A stretch of 64,000 nucleotides of DNA from Frederiksenia canicola (lineage in GTDB: Bacteria; Pseudomonadota; Gammaproteobacteria; Enterobacterales; Pasteurellaceae): assembly GCF_011455495.1 (NCBI RefSeq), contig NZ_CP015029.1:1116740-1180739 (forward strand), read 5' to 3'. The notes under the pieces were generated by a model that ran no database searches, was not told where the DNA came from, and worked only from the letters and a program-made list of their open reading frames with translations. The translations under genes and the position numbers were made by a program. Every line of letters starts with the position of its first letter. Position 1 is the first letter of the stretch. This document shows, piece by piece, positions 41,275-50,014 of this stretch.

Positions 41275-43413
41275 ATGAACAACGAACAAGCCCAACCTTC
41301 TACATTTAATGTGGAAATTGACGAGAATCGCATGGCGATTGTGCGGATTGATGTGCCGAATGAAGCATCAAACTGGTTGCCTGAAGATTTTGTGTCTGAC
41401 TTGCGTGATGCCCTTGGCACGATTTTGTATCAGCAAGCTCGAGGTGTGATTTTTTTGTCGAGCAAACCAAAGTGCTTTATAAAAGGCTATAAATTAAGTG
41501 GCTTGCGGGATAAAACCGATGCCCAGCTACAAACTATCTCCCAAGAAGCCCAAGCGGTGATGCGAGAGATCAACACGCTCAAAATGCCTGTGGTGGCCGT
41601 GATTGATGGCGACTGTTTCGGGATTGGCTTAGAGTTGGCATTGGCGTGCGATTACCGTATTGCGAGCGAAGACGTATATACCAAATTTGCGATGCCGCAA
41701 ATTCGCTCGGGCATTTTACCCTTTGCAGGGGGCACACAGCGTTTGCCACGTTTAATCGGCTTATCTAAAGCCATTCCGCTACTGCTTTCCGGGCAAAAAA
41801 TCGGGGCGGAAAAAGCCTTGAAATTAGGCCTAGTAGATAAATTGATCCCCGCTAGCAATCTGTTTGAAACGGCTTATCAGTTGCTTTTGAATAACGAAGT
41901 GCAAAAGTTTGACCATAAACGACCGCTTGCACGCTGGGCGGCTATCCGTAAAAATCTTGAAGGCAATTTGTTTATTCGTCATCGTTATCTTGATCACATT
42001 GAAAATCGGGTATGGAACAAAGCATTTGGCAATTATCCCGCAGTGGCGAAAATGTTGGAGTTGTTCAAACTGCCACGTTTTAAAGAAGGATTAGCCTTTG
42101 AACAGCGTGCTCTTATTGAGCTTAGCCAAACGGAACAAGCCCAAGTACTGATCAACTTGAAACAGACTGAACGCAAAATGAAAGCGAGTTATCGTGGTCG
42201 CTCACAAGGGCGAGATGTGGCACAAGTTAGTGTGCTTGGTAGTGGTTTTATGGGGGCGGGCATTGCCTATTTGACGGCAAACAATGCTCAGCTTCCTGTT
42301 CGGATTAAAGATATTCACCCCGCAGAAATCCAAAAAGCCTTGAAAACCTGTTATGACTTGATGCACAAGGCAGTGCGTCACGGCAAGTTGTCTCATGGGG
42401 AGATGATTCAACGAATGAATTTGATCACGGGCGGTGATCGTTTGGTTGCGGCACAAACTACTGATTTCATTATCGAAGCGGTTTATGAAAATCTCGCATT
42501 AAAGCAACAAATGGTGCAAGAGAGCGAAAATTATTACAGTGATAATGCCATTTTTGCGACCAACACATCGACTTTTGCTATTCGTGATATTGCCTCCGTA
42601 GCGAAACGTCCTGAAAATGTCATCGGTTTTCACTATTTCAGTCCCGTGACCAAACGTAAAATGGTGGAGATTATCCCCCACGAAAAAACCAGTGAAAAGA
42701 CCATTGCTACGGCAATTCACTTCGCCATTCAGCAAGGCAAAATTCCACTGCTAGTGGCAGATCGTGAAGGCTTTTTCATTAACCGTATTCTCACGCCATA
42801 TTTACTGGAAGCGGTTCAATGTTTGGTAGAAGGTGAGGGGATTGAATTTATTGATAGTTCATTGCAGGAATTTGGCTTTAAAACAGGGCCGTTGGCAATG
42901 ATTGATGACATTGGCTTGGATGTGATCGTCAAATCGAATGCTGCAATGGTGAATGAACTTGGCAGCCGCTTTAAACTGCCCGAAGCGGTGCAGCTGTTAA
43001 TCGCCAACGAACGTAAAGGTCGCAAAAACAAACGGGGTTTTTATTTGTATGATTCAAATATTCAGCGGACTCAAGAAGATAAGAGTATTTATCATGTCAT
43101 GGAAACCATTATGCGAAATGAAATGGAAGGTGAAGATATTGTCCGCCGTTGTGTACTGCGGATGATTAACGAAGCCTGCTGGTGCTTGCAGGACAATGTG
43201 ATACAATCCACCGACGAAGGGAATGTCGCTTCGGTGCTTGGATTTGATTTCCCAGATTTCCGTGGCGGAATTTATGCGTATATCGAAAAAATTGGTGCGG
43301 TAGAAATTGTTAAGCAGTTGCATAAGCATGCTCAACTGTATGGAGAGCGTTTTAGTCCTTGCCAGTGGCTGCTTGAGCGTGCAGTAACAGATGAATCACA
43401 ACCGCTGCGGTGA
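41275..43413 (+). CDS. fadJ: FadJ-like multifunctional beta-oxidation protein with altered hydratase site
   Basis: 712 residues like E. coli FadJ (714). N-terminal crotonase domain: one catalytic Glu is kept (Glu120, GLELALACD), the other is Gln142 (MPQIRSGILPFAGGTQRL in place of PE), and the oxyanion segment FIAGAD reads FIKGYK with Lys70 and Lys73. Hydratase activity is therefore doubtful. C-terminal 3-hydroxyacyl-CoA dehydrogenase: NAD loop VLGSGFMGAGIAY, catalytic His453 (IGFHYFSPV) and Glu465 (VEIIPH) are intact, as are the ERKGRKNKRGFYLY and FPDFRGG motifs. Operon with fadI. Confidence 0.92.
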   Translation: MNNEQAQPSTFNVEIDENRMAIVRIDVPNEASNWLPEDFVSDLRDALGTILYQQARGVIFLSSKPKCFIKGYKLSGLRDKTDAQLQTISQEAQAVMREINTLKMPVVAVIDGDCFGIGLELALACDYRIASEDVYTKFAMPQIRSGILPFAGGTQRLPRLIGLSKAIPLLLSGQKIGAEKALKLGLVDKLIPASNLFETAYQLLLNNEVQKFDHKRPLARWAAIRKNLEGNLFIRHRYLDHIENRVWNKAFGNYPAVAKMLELFKLPRFKEGLAFEQRALIELSQTEQAQVLINLKQTERKMKASYRGRSQGRDVAQVSVLGSGFMGAGIAYLTANNAQLPVRIKDIHPAEIQKALKTCYDLMHKAVRHGKLSHGEMIQRMNLITGGDRLVAAQTTDFIIEAVYENLALKQQMVQESENYYSDNAIFATNTSTFAIRDIASVAKRPENVIGFHYFSPVTKRKMVEIIPHEKTSEKTIATAIHFAIQQGKIPLLVADREGFFINRILTPYLLEAVQCLVEGEGIEFIDSSLQEFGFKTGPLAMIDDIGLDVIVKSNAAMVNELGSRFKLPEAVQLLIANERKGRKNKRGFYLYDSNIQRTQEDKSIYHVMETIMRNEMEGEDIVRRCVLRMINEACWCLQDNVIQSTDEGNVASVLGFDFPDFRGGIYAYIEKIGAVEIVKQLHKHAQLYGERFSPCQWLLERAVTDESQPLR

Positions 43414-43577
43414 TACAAGCGGTCACAAAGTGCTATTGCGTTTTGAACGTTGTCTATCAACAGAAGCTGAAGTGTGAGCAAACCTTGTAGGACGTTTGTG
43501 AATATTTTCGCTAAATTTTTTACACATGTGATATTTAACTTTAACGGGGCCTGCCCCCAAATTATGGAGAACATTCT

Positions 43578-45005
43578 ATGAAATTATCAACCATCGCCCT
43601 TTCTGTGGCAGTTATTCTCGGTGCAACTGCAACAGGTGGAAGCTGGTACACTGGAAAACAAGTTGAGCAACGCTATCAAGAACTTGTTGCACAAGGTAAT
43701 GAGAGTTTAAAACAGCTTAGCCAACACGGTATCAAAGCTGAAATTAAAAATGTGAATTTAGAACGCAGCTTCTTTACATCTGATGTTACTTATAGTGTTG
43801 AAGTAGAAATGGATAATAAAACCCACGAATTTAAGGGTAATGATAAGATCTATCATGGTCCATTGCCATTAAATCGTTTAATCAAAGGTAATGTTATACC
43901 TGTAATGGCAAGTATTGATTCTAAAATTACCTCGTCTGAATCACTTAAAGGGATGTTTGAACAGCCTGAAATATTAGTGGGGCACTCCAATTTGAGCTAT
44001 TCTTCAACAGTTGATGGACAGTTCAAAACCGCAGCATTTAAATCTGAAGACTCATCATTTAAGGCGAGCGAAATCGATGCTGAGTTTGAGATTGCTAAGC
44101 AAGGGGAAGGCAAAGTAAATGTCACTATTCCACATGTGCAACTTATTGATCCTGAAGGAAATGTTGATATTACCTTTAATCAAGCAGAGTACCGTGTTAG
44201 CTTCCCACAAGAATCTCGAGATTATCCTTACTTAGCTTTAGGTGATGTCGATGCTAAAATTAAATCCTTAATGGTGAAGAGTGTTGAGGATAATAGTGAA
44301 TTTGAGGCGTTCGAAATTAATGATCTTGTTGCTAAAGGGAAGAATACAGTTGCCAACGATTTTTATGAAGGCGTAGCTGATTTTTCAACTAAATTAGCAT
44401 TAGTTGGTAAAGATAAAAACCGTGTTGAATTAGGGAAAATGACGGCAGACATTTTTATGAAAAGTGATGCTAAAGCAACCGATTCATTAATGAAACTGGC
44501 TCAATATGCCCCAGAAGAGCTACAATCGGTAAATCCACAGAAAGATATTGAAGCACTAACGGCGAAAGAAATTAAATTCCATTTAAATAATCTCTCATTT
44601 GAAAATGAAAAAGGAAAGCATACACTTTCATTAGTACTCAATAGTAAACCATTTGACCTAAATACCTTGTTTGGACTTGGATTCGAACCAATATTAAATG
44701 TTTTTGCTCAGTCAAAACTAGAGGGAAGTCTGAACATTGTAGCGTTTGAAGAACTGATTAGACAGTTAAATCTGATGAATACGTTTAGTAAAGAAGATGC
44801 GGTGCGATCAGCAAAAGCGGCAACGGATGAATTAATTGCAAATGCACAGAACAGCGGTTTGGCAGTAGTGGATCCTGACAATATCAAGGTAAAAATTGAA
44901 ATTGATCAAGGTAAAGTTAAGCTCAATGGTAACGAAGTACCTGAACAAGATCTACAAAGTGTGTTATTTATGCTTATGTTAGGATTAGGTGGAATTGGGC
45001 AATAA
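43578..45005 (+). CDS. YdgA-family (DUF945) protein
   Basis: 475 residues. N-terminal signal or anchor helix (STIALSVAVILGATATGGSWYTGKQVEQRY), then a beta-rich body with the DUF945 features (GHSNLSYSSTVDGQFKTAAF, IPVMASIDSKITSSESLK, SLNIVAFEELIRQLNLM). DUF945/YdgA proteins are inner-membrane or periplasmic with unknown role. RBS GGAGAAC upstream. Monocistronic, ending in a strong terminator. Confidence 0.87.
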   Translation: MKLSTIALSVAVILGATATGGSWYTGKQVEQRYQELVAQGNESLKQLSQHGIKAEIKNVNLERSFFTSDVTYSVEVEMDNKTHEFKGNDKIYHGPLPLNRLIKGNVIPVMASIDSKITSSESLKGMFEQPEILVGHSNLSYSSTVDGQFKTAAFKSEDSSFKASEIDAEFEIAKQGEGKVNVTIPHVQLIDPEGNVDITFNQAEYRVSFPQESRDYPYLALGDVDAKIKSLMVKSVEDNSEFEAFEINDLVAKGKNTVANDFYEGVADFSTKLALVGKDKNRVELGKMTADIFMKSDAKATDSLMKLAQYAPEELQSVNPQKDIEALTAKEIKFHLNNLSFENEKGKHTLSLVLNSKPFDLNTLFGLGFEPILNVFAQSKLEGSLNIVAFEELIRQLNLMNTFSKEDAVRSAKAATDELIANAQNSGLAVVDPDNIKVKIEIDQGKVKLNGNEVPEQDLQSVLFMLMLGLGGIGQ

Positions 45006-45021
45006 TTCTACGAAGTGATAA

Positions 45022-45051
45022 TAAGGGCGAACATCTGTTCGCCCTTATTTT
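45022..45051. terminator. Bidirectional terminator (ydgA-like / ubiH)
   Basis: TAAGGGCGAACA, TC loop, TGTTCGCCCTTA (45022-45047), followed by TTTTTA. A 12-bp perfect stem between converging genes. Confidence 0.9.
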
Positions 45052-46241
45052 TACCATCCCAATGCTTGATGTGCCACTTGATTGCGTAAAAATGGGCTAT
45101 GGGAAATCGCAAAAAGTCCGAGGTTTCTCACCGCTTGTATCGGCAGAAATTCGCAGCCGAAAATCAAAATCAGCCCGCTGGTTGCTCGCATAACTCGCTG
45201 CTGATCAGCATGGCGTTGGCGGTCAAATTCTGCTAATAAATAATACTCACCAATATCCTTACCTTGATTAAACGCCTCGCCCACCAAGGTTGCTAATGCG
45301 AACAAATCCCGCATACCTAAGTTGAAGCCTTGTCCTGCCACTGGGTGCAAAAGTTGTGCGGCATTGCCGACAATGGCCAATCGGTGATGAATATGCGATT
45401 CAGATTTTTGTGAAGAAAGTGGATAGACAAACCGCTTGCTAACTCGCACAAACTTGCCAAGTTTCCAACCAAATTGGTGTTGAAGAGCCGTAATAAATTC
45501 GCTATCAGTCATTGACATTGCTTCACTCGGATCGTGCAAGCACCATACTAACGACATCGTTTTCTCGGTCAAAGGCAATAAGGCAAATGGACCTTGTGGC
45601 GTGAAACGCTCAAAGGCTTGGTTGCGGTGCGGTTCGGTAAGTTCCACATTCGCAATAATCGCTGATTGCTGATAATCCTTCACCATTTCCGTTGCAACAC
45701 CGCACTGTTTGGCGATGTGTGATTGCATGCCGTCCGCAGCGACAATTAACGCACATTCCAGTTGTTGCTGGCTCGATAGTGTCAGTTTGCAATGGGCTGG
45801 CGAGCTTTCGATGTTCTCCACGGTATCGGGACAGAAAAGCTGAATGTTCGGTTGTTCTGCTAACAATTTTGCCAGTAATTCGCCTGTTTTCGCCAACTCT
45901 ACCACCACGCCAAGTTTATCTAACTTCAACTCTTGGGCGGAAAGTATCGCTTTACCAAAATGGTGGCGATCAGACACGTGAATTTGCTCAATGGGGGTGG
46001 CGATTTTGCAAATTTGTTCCGATAACTGACCGCTTGCAAGCGGTCGGATCTTCGCCATTTTTTGCAAACTGCCATAGGCTAACGCAATTGAGCGAGCATC
46101 AAATCCTCCCTGTTCGGCGTAGTTCGGTTCGTTTTTCTCGACAATCGCAATTCGCATTTTGTGCTGGGTGGCTGAACTTAACGCAAGAGCAAGTACCGAA
46201 CCTGTGATGGCTCCGCCGATGATAGCGATATCAAAATGCAT
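45051..46241 (-). CDS. ubiH: 2-octaprenyl-6-methoxyphenol hydroxylase
   Basis: 396-residue FAD monooxygenase of the UbiH/UbiF/UbiI family acting in ubiquinone synthesis. It matches UbiH best: GGFDARSIALAYGSL, HVSDRHHFG, VVELAKTGELL, AADGMQSHIAKQCGV, ANVELTEPHRNQAFERFT, SLVWCLHD, VGNAAQLLHPVAGQGFNLGMRD. The dinucleotide loop is IIGGAITGSVLALAL. It lies 43 bases downstream of selD on the same strand. An uptake-signal pair is embedded in the coding sequence near 46030-46043. Confidence 0.92.
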   Translation of the reverse strand: MHFDIAIIGGAITGSVLALALSSATQHKMRIAIVEKNEPNYAEQGGFDARSIALAYGSLQKMAKIRPLASGQLSEQICKIATPIEQIHVSDRHHFGKAILSAQELKLDKLGVVVELAKTGELLAKLLAEQPNIQLFCPDTVENIESSPAHCKLTLSSQQQLECALIVAADGMQSHIAKQCGVATEMVKDYQQSAIIANVELTEPHRNQAFERFTPQGPFALLPLTEKTMSLVWCLHDPSEAMSMTDSEFITALQHQFGWKLGKFVRVSKRFVYPLSSQKSESHIHHRLAIVGNAAQLLHPVAGQGFNLGMRDLFALATLVGEAFNQGKDIGEYYLLAEFDRQRHADQQRVMRATSGLILIFGCEFLPIQAVRNLGLFAISHSPFLRNQVAHQALGW

Positions 46242-46284
46242 AATTTTTCTCCATTATTCACCCTTTCCCACAAGCGGACACGGG

Positions 46285-47331
46285 TTAATTAATATCAATT
46301 AACGAGTGAGTGTCGTTGTTCGCTACTAATAACCGCCCAACAGGGATCAATTCCACATTCGCACTATTTGCTATTTTTTGTACGGAACTGACCGCTTGTG
46401 GCCGCACAGCAATCAGTAAACCGCCTGAGGTTTGCGGATCGCATAAAATTGCTTTTTGCTCGTCAGTCATCGGCGAAATCAAATGTCCGTAGCTGTCGAA
46501 ATTGCGTTGGGTTCCGCCTGGTACCGCACCTTGAGCGATATACGCTTTCACACCGTCTAAAGTTTGAATTTGGTCGAAATCCACTTCGGCACGTAAGTTT
46601 GAACCTTGGCAAAGCTCGGTTAAATGCCCAAGTAAGCCAAAGCCCGTCACATCAGTCATGGCTGTGACATCGGGCAGTTTGGCAAATTCCGCCCCAATGC
46701 TGTTCATTTGGCACATCACATCTCGGGCTAAATTCTTGTGCTCTGGGCGAAGTTTGCCCTGTTTTTCAGCCGTGGTTAGCACGCCAATGCCAAGGGGTTT
46801 GGTTAAAAACAATTCACAGCCTGCTTCGGCGGAGGCGTTTTTCTTTACTTGTTTGGTTGAAATTATTCCCGTTACAGCTAAACCAAAAATGGGTTCTGGT
46901 GAATCAATCGAATGCCCACCTGCTAACGCAATCCCTGCTTGTTGGCATGCAAAACGCCCGCCTTCGACAATCTGTTGAGCGACTTCGGCAGGTAACTTAT
47001 TGATTGGAAAGCCTAAAATGGCAATCGCCATGATCGGCTTACCACCCATCGCAAAGATATCGCTGATGGCATTGGTTGCGGCAATTCGTCCGAAATCGAA
47101 AGGATCATCAACAATCGGCATAAAAAAATCGGTAGTGCTGATAATGCCCACACCGTTACCGATGTCGTATACCGCCGCATCATCCGCACTTTCATTGCCG
47201 ACCAATAAATTGGGATCCACAAAAGGCTGTAGTTGTGATTGTAAAATTGTCCCTAACACCTTAGGCGAAATTTTACAGCCTCAACCGGCACCGTGGCTGT
47301 ATTGCGTCAGGCGAATCGGTTCTTGTTGCAT
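46285..47331 (-). CDS. selD: Selenide, water dikinase (selenocysteine-containing)
   Basis: SelD makes selenophosphate from selenide and ATP, the selenium donor for selenocysteine and 2-selenouridine. The true start is the ATG at 47331 (RBS AAGGAC): [16 protein letters not shown], then an in-frame TGA at 47283-47281, then [16 protein letters not shown] falls exactly at catalytic residue 17, Cys in E. coli (HGAGCGCKISP), followed by Lys20, and a SECIS hairpin follows. 348 residues with Sec17. The GTG at 47259, where an ordinary ORF begins, lies inside the hairpin. Later motifs: [49 protein letters not shown]. Confidence 0.95.
47240..47277 (-). promoter_or_regulatory. Bacterial SECIS element in selD
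   Basis: Three bases after the UGA, the minus strand forms TGTAAAATT (47277-47269) / AATTTTACA (47248-47240) as a 9-bp lower stem, and CCTAA (47265-47261) / TTAGG (47256-47252) as an upper stem closed by a GGTG loop. Spacing from the UGA and the GGU-containing loop match the SelB-recognised bSECIS pattern. Confidence 0.85.
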
Positions 47332-47480
47332 AAATGTCCTTGAATCAGTTGCTCACGAATGGGCGGATTGTACTCCGATTTGCAAAAAATTGGTAGAAAC
47401 TGACCGCTTGTAAAGGGGCGTAGGTGCATTTGGGGAATCTATGCTACAATCCCGCTACTTTTTCCAACCATCAAAATAAC

Positions 47481-47915
47481 ATGCCAGTAATCAATCAATC
47501 CGCCCTTGTGCCTTACAGTGCCGAACAGATGTATCGTCTAGTAAATGACTACGAACGCTATCCTGAATTTTTGTCGGGCTGTGTGGGTGCGAAGACGTTA
47601 AGCCTAGGCGAAAATGAATTAAATGCCGAGTTGGTGATTCAAAAATTAGGCATTAGCCAACGGTTTAGTACCCATAACACGATGATTCCTAACGAAAAAA
47701 TTACAATGGAATTGTTGAATGGGCCTTTTCGTTATTTAAAAGGAGCATGGATTTTCCAACCTTTTGATGAACAGAGTTGCAATATTTCATTACAACTCGA
47801 TTTTGAGTTCTCTAGCCCAATGATTGCAATAGTGTTTGGTAAAATTTTCAATGAATTAACGCTCAAAATGGTCAATGCCTTTAAACAGCGGGCGAAGGAG
47901 ATTTATGGTGTCTGA
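47481..47915 (+). CDS. ratA: RatA / COQ10-like START-domain protein
   Basis: 144 residues of the polyketide cyclase/START-like fold: [34 protein letters not shown] (split across residues 4-38). The family covers E. coli RatA (binds 50S subunits) and COQ10-type ubiquinone-binding proteins. Start at 47481; earlier in-frame codons lack an RBS. Followed by ratB with an 11-base overlap. ubiH nearby would fit the ubiquinone role, but on the other strand. Confidence 0.92.
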   Translation: MPVINQSALVPYSAEQMYRLVNDYERYPEFLSGCVGAKTLSLGENELNAELVIQKLGISQRFSTHNTMIPNEKITMELLNGPFRYLKGAWIFQPFDEQSCNISLQLDFEFSSPMIAIVFGKIFNELTLKMVNAFKQRAKEIYGV

Positions 47916-48201
47916 GCAAAAAATAGTGGTGGAAGTGGTTTACGCTTACCCTGATAAAGCCTTTCTGAAAAAGCTCTATTTGGATTCGCCCGTATCGATT
48001 CAAAATGTGATTTTGCAGTCGGGAGTGTTGGAAAAATTTACCGAAATTGATCTGCGTGAGAACAAAGTTGGGATTTTTAGTCGTCCTGCTAAATTGACGG
48101 ATTTAGTCGAGAATGGTGATCGTATTGAAATTTACCGCCCGCTGATTGCTGATCCGAAAGAGATCAGGAGATTGCGAGCGGAACAACAGAAAAAAAGCTA
48201 A
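47905..48201 (+). CDS. ratB: RatB/RnfH family ubiquitin-like protein
   Basis: 98 residues, beta-grasp fold of the UPF0125/RnfH family: [58 protein letters not shown] (split at residue 70). Start ATG at 47905 with AAGGAG. RatA and RatB are paired in many gammaproteobacteria. Function unknown. Its stop overlaps the converging metC end by 4 bases. Confidence 0.92.
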   Translation: MVSEQKIVVEVVYAYPDKAFLKKLYLDSPVSIQNVILQSGVLEKFTEIDLRENKVGIFSRPAKLTDLVENGDRIEIYRPLIADPKEIRRLRAEQQKKS

Positions 48202-49388
48202 CGGATACGCTCAAATCCTTTCTCAAGATCTGCAATCAAATCATCCACCTCTTCCAACCCGATATGCACTCGAATTAGCGTGCCGGTCAATTGGCGTTCA
48301 ATCGCAGGGCGAATGCGAGCCAGTTCATGCGGCTGGGTTGGCATTATCAGCGATTCATAACCGCCCCACGAATATGCCATCGTAAATAGCTCAAAGTGGT
48401 CAAGGAAATTTGCCAACTCGCTGTCAGATAACGTTTTGCAAAGTTCAAAGGAAAACAGACCGCTTGATCCACTGAAGTCTCGCACGAAGTTTTGATGACC
48501 AAAACAACTTGGTAGAGCAGGGTGGTAAACCGCTTTCACTTCGGGGCGTTCAGCAAGCCATTTGGCAATTTTGATACTGCTTTCGTGGTGTTGTTTTAAG
48601 CGAACGCCTAACGTTCGTAAGCCGCGGGCGGTGATGTATGCCGAGTCGGCATCGACCATTTGCCCCATCAAGTAAGAATTTTCGCGTAGCTGATCCCAAC
48701 AGCGTGCATTTGCCACCGCGGTACCGATCATCACATCGGAATGTCCAACGAGGTACTTTGTGCCTGCTTGAATCGAAATATCAATACCGTGTTGTAACGC
48801 AGGGAACAGTACGCCCGCCGCCCAAGTGTTGTCAATCATAATGATAATTTCAGGGTTGATCGCACGTACCGTTTTAACCATCGTTGGAATATCAGGCACT
48901 TCCATCGTCAGTGAACTAGGCGATTCTAAAAACAGCACTTTGGTGTTCGGTTGGACTAACGCAGCGATGGCTTCGGTAATCATCGGATCATAATAAGTCG
49001 TTGAAATACCCATTTTTTTCAAAATTTGATTGCAGAAATCTTGGGTCGGTTCGTAAGCAGCTCCCGTCATCAACACGTGATCGCCTTGTGCAACAAAGGC
49101 TAAAATCGCATTGCTCACCGCCGCAGCACCGCACGGGTAGAGATAACAACCCGCTCCGCCTTCCAGTTCACACATCGCATCTTGCAGTGCAAAATGGGTC
49201 AAGGTACCACGGCGACCATAAAATAATGCCCCTTTGTAGCGGTTTTGGGTGGCGGTTTTTTTGTCCGCAACGGAGTTAAAAATCAGCGAAGATGCCCGCT
49301 GAACCACAGGGTTCACTGAGCCTTGTGTATAGCGAAAATGGCGTCCTGCGTGGACGAGCTTGGTGTCTAACTTATTGTGTTTGCTCAT
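48198..49388 (-). CDS. metC: Cystathionine beta-lyase
   Basis: 396 residues of the Cys/Met metabolism PLP family. Splits cystathionine to homocysteine, pyruvate and ammonia in methionine synthesis. PLP-Lys in [18 protein letters not shown], substrate-site [13 protein letters not shown], and C-terminal [12 protein letters not shown]; the pattern is MetC (beta-lyase), not MetB. Lies 12 bases after ogt on the same strand, so probably co-transcribed. Confidence 0.95.
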   Translation of the reverse strand: MSKHNKLDTKLVHAGRHFRYTQGSVNPVVQRASSLIFNSVADKKTATQNRYKGALFYGRRGTLTHFALQDAMCELEGGAGCYLYPCGAAAVSNAILAFVAQGDHVLMTGAAYEPTQDFCNQILKKMGISTTYYDPMITEAIAALVQPNTKVLFLESPSSLTMEVPDIPTMVKTVRAINPEIIIMIDNTWAAGVLFPALQHGIDISIQAGTKYLVGHSDVMIGTAVANARCWDQLRENSYLMGQMVDADSAYITARGLRTLGVRLKQHHESSIKIAKWLAERPEVKAVYHPALPSCFGHQNFVRDFSGSSGLFSFELCKTLSDSELANFLDHFELFTMAYSWGGYESLIMPTQPHELARIRPAIERQLTGTLIRVHIGLEEVDDLIADLEKGFERIR

Positions 49389-49400
49389 TTTTATTTTCCT

Positions 49401-49952
49401 TTACCATTTTTTATTTTTTGGATTAACAAATTCCACACCTTGATCTTTATAGCCGATTTTTTCCAGCTGTAATAGGTAACGCTTGGCGGGTAAACCACCA
49501 CCGAATCCAGTTAAAGTCTTATTTTTCCCGAGTACACGATGGCAAGGGATTAAAATCGAAATGGGGTTACGCCCTACAGCATTGCCTACTGCTCGCATTG
49601 CATTTGGCTTGCCGAGTTGTTGGGCTATTTCGCCGTAGCTGGTGGTGTGCCCGAATGGGATTTTACGCAGAATTTTCCACACCGATTGCTGAAACGCCGT
49701 GCCTTTCGGTGCAATAAAATCAAGCACAGAAAAGTCGAGCGTTTCGCCTGTAAAATAGCGGTCTAGTAGCTCATCGGTTTTGCAAAAAGTTTGCCAGATC
49801 TGACCGCTTGTCGCATCGGCTTGCTGCCATTTTTTTGCCGTGGTGGTGAGCTGTTCTTGCTCAAATTCAATGCCAATTAAACCGCTTTGGTCAGCAATAC
49901 AGAGCAATTTTCCAATGGGGGAGGTGTAAAAATGATAGAAAATAGACGACAT
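49401..49952 (-). CDS. ogt: Methylated-DNA--protein-cysteine methyltransferase
   Basis: 183 residues. Takes the methyl group from O6-methylguanine onto its own cysteine: active-site IPCHRVLGKNKTLTGFGGG. Helix-turn-helix GHTTSYGEIAQQLGKPNAMRAVGNAVGRNP. The N-terminal domain and length fit Ogt rather than the Ada C-terminal half. An uptake signal is embedded near 49801. Followed closely by metC. Confidence 0.93.
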   Translation of the reverse strand: MSSIFYHFYTSPIGKLLCIADQSGLIGIEFEQEQLTTTAKKWQQADATSGQIWQTFCKTDELLDRYFTGETLDFSVLDFIAPKGTAFQQSVWKILRKIPFGHTTSYGEIAQQLGKPNAMRAVGNAVGRNPISILIPCHRVLGKNKTLTGFGGGLPAKRYLLQLEKIGYKDQGVEFVNPKNKKW

Positions 49953-49966
49953 CGGAACTCCAATAA

Positions 49967-50000
49967 AAAAGGCGTGTGAACCTTAGTTTACACGCCTTTT
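49967..50000 (-). terminator. Terminator of fadL
   Basis: On the minus strand AAAAGGCGTGT / ACACGCCTTTT with a 13-base loop, followed by a U run (49973-49967). It lies 15 bases after the fadL stop and before ogt. Confidence 0.8.
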
Positions 50001-50014
50001 GTGAAAAAGAAATC

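Noticed and set aside
47281-47283. TGA upstream of selD read as a stop, frameshift or sequencing error
   Set aside because: Conserved SelD sequence continues on both sides in the same frame, and a SECIS hairpin sits at the right distance.
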